NCBI GenBank assembly: GCA_963761005.1
Contig: CAVXFK010000016.1
Location: 62,001 to 126,000, forward strand
From: DASWJZ01 sp963761005
GTDB taxonomy: Bacteria > Pseudomonadota > Alphaproteobacteria > Rhizobiales > Afifellaceae
Direction of reading: 5' to 3'
Length of the DNA stretch: 64,000 bases
The position numbers and the translations under genes are program-made. Under the pieces are notes generated by a model, which searched no databases, was not told the DNA's origin, and worked only from the letters and a program-made list of their open reading frames with translations. Below, one piece after another: positions 17,816 through 28,900 of this stretch. Position 1 is the stretch's first letter. Every line of letters starts with the position of its first letter.

Positions 17816-19717
17816 ATGGCGGTCTCGAAAGGGACGGCGAACCACAAGGGGACAGGCGCGGCAAAAAGCGCGACCGTCGTCCCGATTGATCGGCACACCC
17901 GAAGGAAGGCGTCGGCGGCGGAGGATCCGGCGCGCGCCGCTCCGAAGGCTGCGGAGCAGCTGCCGCCAGACGACGGCGATGGGCGCGATTCCTACGCCGT
18001 CACCGCGCTTGCCGACATCATCGACCGTTCGCTGCACGCCGCGGCGGCGCGTTTCACGCTAGGCGCTTCGCCGGCGGCCCTGGCGGAGGCCTATTTCGAC
18101 TGGGCGACACATCTTGCCTTCTCGCCAGGAAAGCGCGTCCAGCTCGTCGACAAGGCGGCGCGGAAGGCGGCGCGGCTTGCGACCTACGCCTATCGCTGCG
18201 CCGCTGACGGCGAGAAGGCCGCGCCCTGCATCGAGCCGCTGCCGCAAGACCGGCGCTTCGCCGCCGACGCGTGGAAGAAGTGGCCGTACAATCTCCTGTA
18301 CCAGGGCTTCCTGCTTAATCAGCAGTGGTGGCACAACGCCACGACCGGCATCCGCGGCGTGACGAAGCAGCACGAGAACATGATCGAGTTCACCGCGCGA
18401 CAGGTGCTCGACATGTTCTCGCCGTCGAATTTCCTTCTGACCAATCCCGAGGTCTTGCAGCTCACGGTCGCCAAGGGCGGCGCGAACCTCGCGAGCGGCT
18501 TCCAGAACATGATGGAGGACTGGGAGCGTGCGGTGAGCGGCAGGAAGCCGGTCGGCGCCGAGAACTTCCGTCCCGGCCACGAAGTGGCGGCGACGCCTGG
18601 AAAGGTGATCTATCGCAACCGGCTGATCGAGCTGATCCAGTACGCCCCGGCGACCGACAAGGTGCGGCCGGAGCCAGTGCTGATCGTGCCGGCCTGGATC
18701 ATGAAGTACTACATCCTCGATCTCTCGCCGCACAATTCGCTGGTGAAATACCTGACCGAGCAGGGGTTCACCGTCTTCATGATCTCCTGGAAGAATCCCG
18801 GCCCGGACGAACGCGACCTTGGCCTCGACGATTACCGGACGCTCGGCGTGATGGCGGCGCTTGATGCGGTCCGCGCGGTCGTGCCGGACGAAAAGGTGCA
18901 TGCCGTCGGCTATTGCCTCGGCGGGACGCTCCTTTCGATCGCCGCCGCGGCGATGGCACGCGGCGGTGACCAGCGGCTGAAGTCGATGACGCAGCTCGCC
19001 GCTCAGACCGACTTCACGGAAGCGGGCGAGTTGATGCTCTTCATCAACGAGAGCCAGCTCGCGTTTCTCGAAGACATGATGTGGGAGCAGGGCTTCCTCG
19101 ACACCACGCAGATGGCGGGCGCCTTCCAGATGCTGCGCTCCGTCGACCTCATCTGGTCGCGCATGGTCAGCGAATATCTGATGGGCGAGCGGAGCCCGAT
19201 GATCGACCTGATGGCCTGGAACGCGGACGCGACGCGCATGCCCTACCGCATGCACTCGGAATATCTGCGGCGCCTGTTCCTTGACAACGACCTCGCGGAG
19301 GGCCGCCTCACGGTCGACGGAACGCCGGTGGCGCTGACCGACATCCGCGTCCCAATCTTTTCTGTCGGCACCGTGCGCGACCACGTGGCTCCCTGGCGCT
19401 CGACCTACAAGATCGGCCTGATGACCGACACCGACGTGACCTATGTGCTGACCTCCGGCGGCCACAATGCCGGAATCGTCTCGGAGCCCGGCCACAAGCA
19501 TCGAAGCTTCCAGGTCATGACCCAGAAGGCGGAGGATCGCTACATGGATCCGGCGAGCTATGCGGCTCAGGCGGCGCATAAGGACGGCTCCTGGTGGCCG
19601 GAATGGGCCGCCTGGCTGGCGGAGCGGTCCGGGGCACCGGAAGCGGCGCCGCCGATGGGCGCCGATGGTTACGCGCCGATCGCAGACGCTCCCGGCCTCT
19701 ACGTGCTTCAGCGGTGA
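17816..19717 (+). CDS. phaC: Class I poly(3-hydroxyalkanoate) synthase
   Basis: A protein of 633 residues from ATG 17816, which has GGAGGAG at 17802-17808; a longer open frame upstream lacks such support. The alpha/beta-hydrolase core carries the PHA synthase lipase-like box GYCLGG with nucleophile C367, D522 (TVRDHVAPW) and H550 (GGHNAGIV). The N-terminal domain includes RQVLDMFSPSNFLLTNPEVL. It polymerises hydroxyacyl-CoA into storage granules. Length and a lone gene without phaE or phaR point to class I. No phasin or depolymerase is adjacent. The next gene, atpD, starts 100 bases downstream in the same direction. Confidence 0.95.
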   Translation: MAVSKGTANHKGTGAAKSATVVPIDRHTRRKASAAEDPARAAPKAAEQLPPDDGDGRDSYAVTALADIIDRSLHAAAARFTLGASPAALAEAYFDWATHLAFSPGKRVQLVDKAARKAARLATYAYRCAADGEKAAPCIEPLPQDRRFAADAWKKWPYNLLYQGFLLNQQWWHNATTGIRGVTKQHENMIEFTARQVLDMFSPSNFLLTNPEVLQLTVAKGGANLASGFQNMMEDWERAVSGRKPVGAENFRPGHEVAATPGKVIYRNRLIELIQYAPATDKVRPEPVLIVPAWIMKYYILDLSPHNSLVKYLTEQGFTVFMISWKNPGPDERDLGLDDYRTLGVMAALDAVRAVVPDEKVHAVGYCLGGTLLSIAAAAMARGGDQRLKSMTQLAAQTDFTEAGELMLFINESQLAFLEDMMWEQGFLDTTQMAGAFQMLRSVDLIWSRMVSEYLMGERSPMIDLMAWNADATRMPYRMHSEYLRRLFLDNDLAEGRLTVDGTPVALTDIRVPIFSVGTVRDHVAPWRSTYKIGLMTDTDVTYVLTSGGHNAGIVSEPGHKHRSFQVMTQKAEDRYMDPASYAAQAAHKDGSWWPEWAAWLAERSGAPEAAPPMGADGYAPIADAPGLYVLQR

Positions 19718-19817
19718 GGCGAGGCGCGCCGGGACCGGCTGGTCGTTGGACGGGCTTTGAGACGGGTATAGTTCGGGCGCCGGGACCGCGTTCCTTCACG
19801 CGGGCGATTCGATTGAG

Positions 19818-21240
<1,423 letters not shown>

Positions 21241-21244
<4 letters not shown>

Positions 21245-21663
21245 GGCTCCTGATCACGACGCCGACGCAAGTCGTGGTCGACGCCGCGGACGTCGCTTCG
21301 GTGCGTGCCGAGGACGAGAGCGGCGGCTTCGGGATTCTGAATGGGCACGCCGACCTTCTGACCGCGCTGACGATCTCGATCGTGCGCTGGCGCGAGAGCG
21401 ACGGTCGCGAGCGCTATTGTGCGGTGCGCTATGGCGTCCTTTCCGTGACCAACGGAAACGAGGTGGCCGTCGCGACGCGCGAGGCGATTGCCGGCGATGA
21501 TCTCGATCAGCTCGAAGAGGTGGTGCTGGCAGAGTTCCACCAGGCGCGCGAGGCGGAGCGGACCGCGCGCACAGAAAGCCTGAAGCTGCAGATGAACGCG
21601 ATCCGGCAGATCGTCCGCTATCTGCGGCCCGAGCGTCCGGGAGTCTTTGGAGACGGACCATGA
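21241..21663 (+). CDS. atpC: N-ATPase subunit epsilon
   Basis: A 140-residue epsilon subunit starting at GTG 21241 (RLLITTPTQVVVDAADVASV). The N-terminal beta sandwich carries the family signature GGFGILNGHADLLTALTISI, and a short C-terminal helical hairpin follows. The start overlaps the repaired atpD stop (GTGA) and its own stop overlaps atpQ (ATGA). It connects the rotor to F1 and may regulate hydrolysis. Confidence 0.9.
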
Positions 21664-21953
21664 GCGCGCGTCCGGTGGAACCTGAGACTCCCGACGGGAT
21701 GGCGGATGCCGTCCGCAAGGAGCGCAAGCGCCAGCAGGAATGGCAGGAAGAGGGCGAACCGTCAGTGATCCGGTTTGTCGGCCAGATCGGCGTCTTCGGC
21801 TGGATGATCGTCACGCCGACCTTGATCGGGCTCTTCATCGGGCGCTGGCTCGACCACAAGCTCGGTACCGGCATCTTCTGGAGCGCCCCTCTGCTTCTCG
21901 TCGGCGTCGTCATCGGGTGCTGGTCGGCCTGGAAGTGGATGCACAAGCAATGA
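21660..21953 (+). CDS. atpQ: N-ATPase-specific membrane protein AtpQ (AtpI-like)
   Basis: A 97-residue protein with a charged N-terminal part and two hydrophobic helices (IGVFGWMIVTPTLIGLFIG and APLLLVGVVIGCWSAW). It belongs to the AtpI/DUF-type accessory proteins, and in this operon position it is AtpQ, which occurs only in N-ATPase operons. It may help c-ring assembly or Mg2+ handling, as proposed for AtpI. Four-base overlaps join it to atpC and atpR. Confidence 0.88.
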   Translation: MSARPVEPETPDGMADAVRKERKRQQEWQEEGEPSVIRFVGQIGVFGWMIVTPTLIGLFIGRWLDHKLGTGIFWSAPLLLVGVVIGCWSAWKWMHKQ

Positions 21954-22251
21954 CGATGCTTCACGTGCCCGAACAAGGCTTCGTCTGGTTTGCGCTCGGT
22001 CTCGGCGCGTGGCTTGTCGCCGGCGCGCTGATCGGGGCGTTCCAATTCCTGACGCTGCGCTTGAACGTGCGGATGTTCACCAAGGGCGATCGCTTCTCCT
22101 TGCCCTGGCGCTGCAACTCGCGCGCTTCGCCGTCGTGGCCGCGGCGCTCACCGCCGTTGCGATCTTCTACGGCGCCTTGCCGCTGCTCGTCGCGACGGCC
22201 GGCATCCTCGTCATGCGGACGGCAGTCGTCCGGCTCGGGGGTGCTGCATGA
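21950..22251 (+). CDS. atpR: N-ATPase-specific membrane protein AtpR, one frame break
   Basis: The first part (TMLHVPEQGFVWFALGLGAW, then GALIGAFQFLTLRLNVRMFT) reads from ATG 21950. Near 22089-22095 one base is missing, and the frame continues as LLLALALQLARFAVVAAAL to 22251. Together they give about 100 residues with three hydrophobic helices, the size and build of AtpR, the second accessory subunit unique to N-ATPases. Overlaps of four bases with atpQ and atpB fix both ends. AtpR has a conserved membrane Arg in family members; here R occurs in the helix QLARFAVV. Confidence 0.82.
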
Positions 22252-22943
22252 TCGGCTCGCCGCTCGAAACGACGACATGGTTCACGATCGGGCCGGTTCC
22301 GATCACCGAGCCGGTCGTCGTGACCTGGGGGCTGATGGCCGCGCTGACGTTCGCCGGCTGGCTCGCCACGCGCTCGCTCACGCTCAAGCCCTCGCGCTAC
22401 CAGACGGTGCTCGAGCTCGTGGTCGTGGTCATCGAAGAGCAGATCAAGGCGACGATGCGCATCGCGCCGAAACCCTACGTTCCGATATTCGGCACCTTGT
22501 TCCTGTTCATCCTCGCGGCGAACTGGTCGTCGCTGATCCCCGGCGTCGATCCGCCGACGGCACATCTCGAAACCGATGCCGCGCTCGGCCTGATCGTGTT
22601 CTTTGCGATCATCTATTTCGGCATCCGCGTGCGCGGTCTCGGCGGCTACCTCAAGACCTTCGCCGAGCCGACCATCGTCATGATCCCGCTCAACGTCATC
22701 GAGACGTTCACACGCACCTTTTCGCTCATCGTGCGCCTCTTCGGCAACGTCATGAGCGGCGTCTTCATCATCGGCATCATTCTTTCGCTCGCCGGCCTGC
22801 TCGTGCCCATCCCGCTGATGGCGCTCGACCTTCTTACGGGGGCGGTCCAGGCTTACATCTTCACGGTGCTGGCGATGGTCTTCATCGCCAGCGCTTTGGG
22901 CGAAAGACGCAGCGACGGCAGCAAGGAAACGGACAGAGCATGA
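22248..22943 (+). CDS. atpB: N-ATPase subunit a
   Basis: A 231-residue membrane subunit with five or six helices. The stretch containing IVRLFGNVMSGVF includes the essential Arg that faces the c-ring, and the last helix carries DLLTGAVQAYIFTVLAMVFI. The subunit supplies the two ion half-channels. It overlaps atpR and atpE by four bases. It is shorter than many housekeeping a-subunits, as is usual for N-ATPases. Confidence 0.93.
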   Translation: MIGSPLETTTWFTIGPVPITEPVVVTWGLMAALTFAGWLATRSLTLKPSRYQTVLELVVVVIEEQIKATMRIAPKPYVPIFGTLFLFILAANWSSLIPGVDPPTAHLETDAALGLIVFFAIIYFGIRVRGLGGYLKTFAEPTIVMIPLNVIETFTRTFSLIVRLFGNVMSGVFIIGIILSLAGLLVPIPLMALDLLTGAVQAYIFTVLAMVFIASALGERRSDGSKETDRA

Positions 22944-23185
22944 ACTGGATCGAGATCGTCAGCATCTTCGCCGCCGCGATGGCGGTATCGTTCGGCGCGA
23001 TCGGCCCCGCGCTCGGCGAGGGACGCGCCGTGGCCGCGGCGATGGACGCCATCGCCCGCCAGCCGGAGGCGGCCGGCACCATATCGCGGACGCTCTTCGT
23101 CGGCCTCGCGATGATCGAGACCATGGCGATCTACTGTTTGGTGATCGCGCTTCTGGTGCTTTTCGCCAATCCCTTCATCCACTGA
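22940..23185 (+). CDS. atpE: N-ATPase subunit c (rotor ring)
   Basis: An 81-residue hairpin protein found at ATG 22940, overlapping atpB by four bases. Two helices flank the loop ARQPEAAG. Residues in the ion-binding positions are E27 (ALGEGRA), E60-T61 (AMIETMAIY) and Y65; aligned to the Ilyobacter Na+ ring these replace Q32, E65, S66 and Y70. The double-glutamate pattern is typical of N-ATPases. It was first taken as Na+ specific, but structural work on the Burkholderia pseudomallei ring, as I recall it, favoured H+ coupling, so ion choice is open. Confidence 0.93.
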   Translation: MNWIEIVSIFAAAMAVSFGAIGPALGEGRAVAAAMDAIARQPEAAGTISRTLFVGLAMIETMAIYCLVIALLVLFANPFIH

Positions 23186-23188
23186 CCC

Positions 23189-23947
23189 ATGCACTTCGAC
23201 TGGTGGACGCTGGCGCTCCAGACCGTCAACGTCCTCGTCCTCATCTGGATATTGGCGCGGTTCTTCTTCCGGCCCGTCGCCGATGTCGTCGCCAAGCGGC
23301 AGGCGGAGGCGGAGAAGCTCCTCTCCGACGCTGCCGCGGCGCGCAAGGAAGCCGCCGACACGCGCGCCGAGATCGCCAAGATGCGCGCCGGTGTCGGCGC
23401 GGAACGCGACCGGCTGATCGACGAGGCGCAGAAAGCGGCGCGCACGGAGAAGGAGAACCTGCTGGCGCGGGCGTCAGAGGATGCCGCCAAGCTTCGCAGC
23501 GAAGCCGAAGCGGCGATCGCTCGCGACGAGGCTGCGTCCGAACTGGCGACCGTCGAGCATGCGGGCACGCTTGCGGTCGACATCGCCAGGCGCCTGCTGT
23601 CGCGACTCCCGGCCGATGCCGCCACGACCGCCTTCCTCGGCGGGCTCTCCGAAAAGCTTCGCGCACTGACGGCCGAGGAGAAGGAGAGCTTCACGTCGGC
23701 GACGGCCGATCATCCGGTCGAGGTGGTGACCTGGACGCCGCTTCCGGACGAGGAGAAAGGGCATATTCGAAGCGCGCTTGAGGCGGCGCTCGGCGCGAAG
23801 CTGCTTCTCTCGTTTCAGAGCGACGCGGAATTGATGGCCGGCATCGAGGTCGGCAGCCGCAACACGATCGTGCGCAACAGCTGGCGCGCCGACCTTGAGC
23901 GCATCCGCGAGGAGCTTGGCCGTGGCCAAAACCACCGCGAAGCTTGA
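23189..23947 (+). CDS. atpF: N-ATPase subunit b fused to delta-like domain
   Basis: A 252-residue protein. An N-terminal membrane anchor (LALQTVNVLVLIWILARFFF) leads into a long alanine/glutamate-rich coiled coil (about residues 35-125) that forms the peripheral stalk. The C-terminal 100 residues replace the separate delta subunit that this operon lacks, as in other N-ATPases. It begins three bases after atpE and overlaps the start of atpA by 26 bases. Confidence 0.9.
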   Translation: MHFDWWTLALQTVNVLVLIWILARFFFRPVADVVAKRQAEAEKLLSDAAAARKEAADTRAEIAKMRAGVGAERDRLIDEAQKAARTEKENLLARASEDAAKLRSEAEAAIARDEAASELATVEHAGTLAVDIARRLLSRLPADAATTAFLGGLSEKLRALTAEEKESFTSATADHPVEVVTWTPLPDEEKGHIRSALEAALGAKLLLSFQSDAELMAGIEVGSRNTIVRNSWRADLERIREELGRGQNHREA

Positions 23948-25466
23948 CGCCTGGCTGAGCGAGGCGCGCGAGCGCGTGCGCCAGGCGCCGCTCGCGCCGG
24001 TCGCCGAAGAGGTCGGCCGCGTCGAGGCGGTCGCCGACGGCATCGCGTTGGTCTCCGGCCTGCCCAGCGTGCGGCTCGACGAGCTGGTGCATTTCGAGCA
24101 CGGGCAGGTCGGCTTCGCGCTGAGTCTTGAGCGCGACGTCATCAGCTGCGTTCTCCTCGACGACATCGAGGGGATCGAGGCCGGCGACCGGGTGAGGGGC
24201 ACCGGCGAGGTGGTGCGCGTACCGGTCGGCGAGGGGCTGCTCGGCCGCTCCGTCGATCCGCTCGGCCGCCCGCTCGACGAGGGCGGCGAGATCGACGCTG
24301 ACGACCGTCAGCCGGTGGAGCGGCCGGCGCCGGCGATCATCGACCGCGACTTCGTCAGCGAGCCCGTGCAGACCGGCCTGCTCGTGCTCGATTCGATGTT
24401 CGCGCTCGGGCGCGGGCAGCGCGAGCTGATCATCGGCGATCGCGCCATCGGCAAGACCGCCGTCGCCGTCGACTGCATCATCAATCAGAAGACCAGCGAC
24501 ATGATCTGCGTCTACGTGGCGGTCGGGCAGAAGTCCTCGACCGTCAAGCGCGTCATCGCCGCGATCGAGGAGCACGGCGCGCCGGAGCGCTGCATCTTCG
24601 TGGTCGCAAGCGGATCGGCGCCGCCCGGCCTTCAGTGGATCGCGCCGTTCGCCGGCTTCACCATGGCGGAATATTTCCGCGACCGCGGTCAGCATGCGCT
24701 GGTCGTCGTCGACGACATGACCAAGCACGCGGCGACGCATCGCGAAATCGCGCTCCTGACCCGCCAGCCGCCGGGGCGCGAGGCCTATCCGGGCGACGTG
24801 TTCTATGTGCATGCGCGGCTGTTGGAGCGCGGGGCGAAGCTCTCGAAGGCCCGCGGCGGCGGCTCGCTCACGGCCCTTCCGATCGCCGAGCTGGATGCCG
24901 GCAACCTGAGCGCCTACATCCCGACCAACCTGATCTCGATCACCGATGGGCAAATCGTGCTCGACTCCCGGCTCTTCCACGAGGGGCACAAGCCGGCGGT
25001 CGACGTCGGGACGAGCGTCAGCCGCGTCGGCGGCAAGACGCAGGCGCCGGCGCTCCGCGAAGCGGCGGAGACGCTGCGGCTCGATTACGCGCAGTTCCTC
25101 GAGCTTGAGATGTTCACGCGGTTCGGCGGCGTCACCGACACGCAGGTGAAGAGCAAGATCGCGCGCGGCCAGGCGATCCGCGCCGCGCTCTCGCAGCCGC
25201 AATACGCGCCGCTGAGCCTCGCCGACGAAGTGGCGCTGGTGCTCGCGCTGCAGGCCGGACTTCTCGACGCTCTGCAGCCGGATCAGATCGCAGCACTTCG
25301 ATCCGAGCTTCCCGGCTGGCTGCAACGCACCTCAGCGCCGATCGTCGCCGCGATCGAGAAGAGCGGACGCCTCGAAGAGGCGACGGCCGCCGATCTGAAG
25401 AAGACCCTCGCCGAGCTCGTGGCGCACATCGCGCCGCCGACAGCGCCTGCGCCCGGATCGACGTGA
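23922..25466 (+). CDS. atpA: N-ATPase subunit alpha
   Basis: About 514 residues from GTG 23922 (AKTTAKLDAWLSEARERV); a TTG nine codons earlier is possible. The nucleotide-binding domain has Walker A GDRAIGKTA and the helix YFRDRGQHALVVVDDMTKHA. The C-terminal domain includes the Arg finger region SISDGQI-like ISITDGQIVLDSRLFHEG. It forms the non-catalytic part of the F1 hexamer. It overlaps atpF and, by four bases, atpG. Confidence 0.94.
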   Translation: MAKTTAKLDAWLSEARERVRQAPLAPVAEEVGRVEAVADGIALVSGLPSVRLDELVHFEHGQVGFALSLERDVISCVLLDDIEGIEAGDRVRGTGEVVRVPVGEGLLGRSVDPLGRPLDEGGEIDADDRQPVERPAPAIIDRDFVSEPVQTGLLVLDSMFALGRGQRELIIGDRAIGKTAVAVDCIINQKTSDMICVYVAVGQKSSTVKRVIAAIEEHGAPERCIFVVASGSAPPGLQWIAPFAGFTMAEYFRDRGQHALVVVDDMTKHAATHREIALLTRQPPGREAYPGDVFYVHARLLERGAKLSKARGGGSLTALPIAELDAGNLSAYIPTNLISITDGQIVLDSRLFHEGHKPAVDVGTSVSRVGGKTQAPALREAAETLRLDYAQFLELEMFTRFGGVTDTQVKSKIARGQAIRAALSQPQYAPLSLADEVALVLALQAGLLDALQPDQIAALRSELPGWLQRTSAPIVAAIEKSGRLEEATAADLKKTLAELVAHIAPPTAPAPGST

Positions 25467-26318
25467 TGGCCGAGCGGCTCGCCGACATCGTCGCGCAGAT
25501 CCAGAACGTCCACCAGCTTGGGGCGGTGGTCACCGCGATGCGCGGCATCGCGGCATCGCGCGCGCAGAAGAGCCGGTCGCTCCTTGCCGGCGTCGACGCC
25601 TATAGCGACGTGGTGTCGAGCGCGATCGGTCAGGCGCTGAACCTCTTGCCCGCCGACGTGACCGCGGCCAAGCCGCTCAGCCGCGCGAAGCTCGGGCTGA
25701 TCCTCTTCTGCGCCGAGCAGGGCTTTGCCGGTGCGTTCAGCGAGCGCGTTCTCGACGCGGCCGGCGACGTCGGCGACGCGACCGTCCTGCTTGTCGGGAC
25801 GCGCGGTGTGTCGGCGGCGAGCGAGCGCGGATTGAAACCCGCCTGGTCGACCCCGATGGCCGCGCATGTGGAGGCGATCCCGAGCTTCGCGAACCGGGTC
25901 GCCGAAGCGCTCTATGACTTTGTGGCGAGAGGCGCCGTCGAGAATGTCGAGTTGCTCTTCTCGCGCTCGGTATCGGGCGCGATCCGGGTCGATCGCCACT
26001 CGCTGTTGCCGATCGACTTCCGACGGTTCGCGCGGCCGATCGAGGAACAGGCACCGCTGACGACGCTTGCGCCCGGAGCTTCTGCTTGAGCGCCTCGCCG
26101 CGGAATATGTCTTCGCGCAGCTTTGCGAGGCGGCGCTGCATGCTTTCGAGGCGGAGAACGAGGCGCGCATGCTCGCCATGGCCTCGGCCAAGACCAACAT
26201 CGAAACGAAGCTCGCCGGGCTTTCGCAAAGGGAGCGGCAACTCCGGCAGGAGGAGATCACCACGGAGATCGTGGAGCTTGCGGCGGGCGCCGGGGCGCTG
26301 ACGGAGGGCCGCCGCTGA
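25463..26318 (+). CDS. atpG: N-ATPase subunit gamma, one frame break
   Basis: The first 200 residues (ADIVAQIQNVHQLGAVVTAM to EEQAPLTTLAP) read from 25463. At 26072-26077 an extra G shifts the frame, and the C-terminal helix continues as ELLLERLAAEYVFAQLCEAA to 26318. The conserved end (EARMLAMASAKTNIETKL) matches the gamma subunit, the central rotor shaft. Both halves are intact, so an indel error is likely. The last gene of the operon; the following 162 bases hold no other gene. Confidence 0.87.
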
Positions 26319-26480
26319 GGCCTTGCGCTCGTCCGCCTGATGCTCGGGCGGCCGGCTTTCCGCGGGTTTCGGGGGTGGCGGGCGCTGCAATCGTCATTTT
26401 GGGGCTTGGCTAGATATCGCCTGCCGCGCCAGAGTGACATTTAAGAGCGCCGCGCAATGCGGGGCCTTTGGGAGGGTTCC

Positions 26481-27641
26481 ATGAAACGGACGTTGCATAG
26501 CGTCGTAGCCGCGGTCGCGGCGTTTTCGGTGCCGAGCGCAAGCTTCGGCGCCGAGATGATGACGGCGGTCGGGCCGGGGGAGGGCGAGGTCGATATCGTG
26601 GCTTGGCCCGGCTACATCGAGCGCGGCGAGAGCGACGCCGCTTACGACTGGGTCACGCAGTTCGAGAAGGACAGCGGCTGCAAGGTCAGCGTGAAGACGG
26701 CCGCGACCTCCGACGAGATGGTCACGCTCATGAACCAGGGCGGCTTCGACCTCGTCACCGCCTCGGGCGACGCCTCGCTCCGTCTCGTCGCCGGCGGCAA
26801 GGTGCAGCCGATCAACGTCGATCTCGTCAAGAGCTGGTCGACGGTCGACGACCGCCTGAAGGACGCACCCTGGTACACCGTCGACGGCGTGCGCTACGGC
26901 GTCCCCTATCAGTGGGGGCCGAACGTGCTCATGTATAATACCGACACGTTCAAGGATAAGCCGCCGACGAGCTGGTCGGTCGTGTTCGAGGAGCAGATTC
27001 TCCCCGACGGTAAGTCCAACAAGGGGCGCGTGCAGGCCTATGACGGCCCGATCTACGTCGCCGATGCCGCCACCTATCTGATGGCGAAGAAGCCCGACCT
27101 CGGCATCAAGGACCCTTACGAGCTGAGCGAAGCGCAGTACGCCGCGGTCATCGATCTCCTGAAATCGCAGCGTCAGCTCATCGGCCGCTATTGGCACGAC
27201 GCGATGGTGCAGGTCGACGACTTCACCAACGAAGGCGTGGTCGCCTCCTCGTCGTGGCCGTTCCAGGTCAACCTTCTGAAGGCGAACGGCGCGCATGTCG
27301 ATTCCGTCGTGCCGGAGGAAGGTGCCACCGGCTGGGCCGATACGACGATGATGCATGTCGACGCCGCGCATCCGAACTGCGCCTATATGTGGATCGAGCA
27401 CTCGCTCGACCCGAAGATGCAGGGTGACCTCGCCGCCTGGTTCGGCTCGGTGCCGGTGGTGCCGGCGGCCTGCAAGGGTAACGAGCTTCTGACCGACGAA
27501 GGCTGCGCCACCAACGGCTTCGACAACTTCGACAAGATCCACTTCTGGAAGACACCGATCGGGAAGTGCGAGACGCAGGCAAACTGCGTGCCCTACAGCC
27601 GCTGGGTCTCCGACTACATCGCCGTGATGGGCGGGCGCTGA
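26481..27641 (+). CDS. potD: Polyamine-type ABC transporter periplasmic binding protein
   Basis: About 386 residues starting at ATG 26481 behind GGGAGG. A Sec signal peptide ends near SVPSASFGAEM. The mature protein is a family 1 solute-binding protein of the PotD/PotF type (VDIVAWPGYIERGES, RYGVPYQWGPNVLMYN). It is the first gene of a potDABC set read rightwards. A substrate such as putrescine, spermidine or a related amine is inferred from family and from the aldehyde dehydrogenase downstream. The 236-base spacer to the ATPase gene is filled by a palindromic repeat, so coupling to potA may be loose. Confidence 0.9.
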   Translation: MKRTLHSVVAAVAAFSVPSASFGAEMMTAVGPGEGEVDIVAWPGYIERGESDAAYDWVTQFEKDSGCKVSVKTAATSDEMVTLMNQGGFDLVTASGDASLRLVAGGKVQPINVDLVKSWSTVDDRLKDAPWYTVDGVRYGVPYQWGPNVLMYNTDTFKDKPPTSWSVVFEEQILPDGKSNKGRVQAYDGPIYVADAATYLMAKKPDLGIKDPYELSEAQYAAVIDLLKSQRQLIGRYWHDAMVQVDDFTNEGVVASSSWPFQVNLLKANGAHVDSVVPEEGATGWADTTMMHVDAAHPNCAYMWIEHSLDPKMQGDLAAWFGSVPVVPAACKGNELLTDEGCATNGFDNFDKIHFWKTPIGKCETQANCVPYSRWVSDYIAVMGGR

Positions 27642-27688
27642 GTCCGCGCTAGTCATTGGCCAAATGAGGATTGATCTGCTCGGCGCCT

Positions 27689-27837
27689 TAACCCCCCCCT
27701 TGAGGGGAGGTCGAAGGCTGCCGAGCGGAGCGAGTGCAGATATCGGGAGGGGGGCGTCAGGATCGATGGCGCTCCCCCCTCCCGAAACCGTCGGCGCTCC
27801 CCTTGCCGGTTTCGACCTCCCTTCAAGGGGGAGGTTA
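27689..27837. repeat. Nested palindromic intergenic element between potD and potA
   Basis: The 27-base ends (27689-27715 and 27811-27837) are inverted copies matching at 25 of 27 positions. Inside lies a perfect 12-bp inverted pair of G- and C-rich arms (27743-27754 with 27774-27785). The element can fold into a long hairpin and carries no open reading frame of its own. It resembles short palindromic repeats scattered between genes in Hyphomicrobiales. No target-site duplication was evident. Confidence 0.75.
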
Positions 27838-27877
27838 CGGAGCTCGCAGGACCCGCAGCTCCCTTTCTGAACCCCGC

Positions 27878-28900
27878 ATGGTCGCAGCCGTCACCTTCCA
27901 AAACGTCTCGCGCCATTTCGGCCACGTGCGCGCGGTCGACGACGTGTCGCTGGAAATCGCCGAGGGCGAGTTCTTTGCCATGCTCGGGCCCTCGGGCTCC
28001 GGCAAGACCACTTGCCTCCGGCTGATTGCCGGGTTCGACCAGCCGACCAGCGGCCACATCGAGATTTTCGGCGAGACGGCGGAAGGCGTCCCGCCCTACC
28101 GACGCAACGTCAACACGGTTTTCCAGGACTACGCGCTCTTTCCGCACATGAACGTCGTGGAGAACGTCGGCTACGGCCTGATGGTGAAGGGTATGCCGCG
28201 CGCGGAGCGGCAGGCGCGCGCCGAGGAGGCGCTGGCGCTCGTCAAGCTCGAGGGCCTGGAGACGCGCCGTCCGGCGCAGCTCTCCGGCGGACAACGGCAG
28301 CGCGTGGCGCTTGCGCGCGCGCTGGTGAACCATCCGAAGGTACTGCTCCTCGACGAGCCGCTCGGCGCGCTCGACCTGAAGCTCCGCGAAGCAATGCAGG
28401 TCGAACTGAAGGCGCTGCAGCAAAAGGTCGGGATCACCTTTGTCTTCGTGACCCACGACCAGGGCGAGGCGCTGTCGATGGCCGACCGGCTCGCCATCTT
28501 CAACGACGGCCGTATCGTCCAGCTCGGGACGCCACGCGACATCTATGAGCGGCCGCAGACGCGCTTCGTCGCCGACTTCGTCGGCTCGTCCAACGTCTTC
28601 GAGCCGGCCTTCTCGCGGCGCCATTGCGGCGTCGACGGCTGGACCAGCGTCAGGCCGGAAAGCATCGCTCTTGGCCCGTCCGGAATCTACATGCCGGATG
28701 GGCGGCGGCTCGACGGTACCAACCCGGAAGGCATGGTGACGGCGATCCAGTACCACGGCGCGGTGACACGGGTGACCGTCGACGTCGATGGGGCGCCCGT
28801 CGGCGTCATCGTGCCTGCGGGTCAGCTTGGCGTGCGCACCGGCGAGCGGGTCACGATTTCTTGGCGGAAGGACGCGCTGCAGGAACTGGAATCGGAGTGA
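27878..28900 (+). CDS. potA: Polyamine-type ABC transporter ATPase
   Basis: About 340 residues from ATG 27878. The ABC domain has Walker A GPSGSGKTT, signature LSGGQRQRVALARAL and Walker B LLLDEPLGALD. A C-terminal TOBE domain (VRPESIALG, then the last 90 residues) is typical of PotA. The open frame continues upstream into the repeat, but that part is not coding-like. Its stop overlaps the start of the permease gene (GTGA). Confidence 0.93.
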   Translation: MVAAVTFQNVSRHFGHVRAVDDVSLEIAEGEFFAMLGPSGSGKTTCLRLIAGFDQPTSGHIEIFGETAEGVPPYRRNVNTVFQDYALFPHMNVVENVGYGLMVKGMPRAERQARAEEALALVKLEGLETRRPAQLSGGQRQRVALARALVNHPKVLLLDEPLGALDLKLREAMQVELKALQQKVGITFVFVTHDQGEALSMADRLAIFNDGRIVQLGTPRDIYERPQTRFVADFVGSSNVFEPAFSRRHCGVDGWTSVRPESIALGPSGIYMPDGRRLDGTNPEGMVTAIQYHGAVTRVTVDVDGAPVGVIVPAGQLGVRTGERVTISWRKDALQELESE

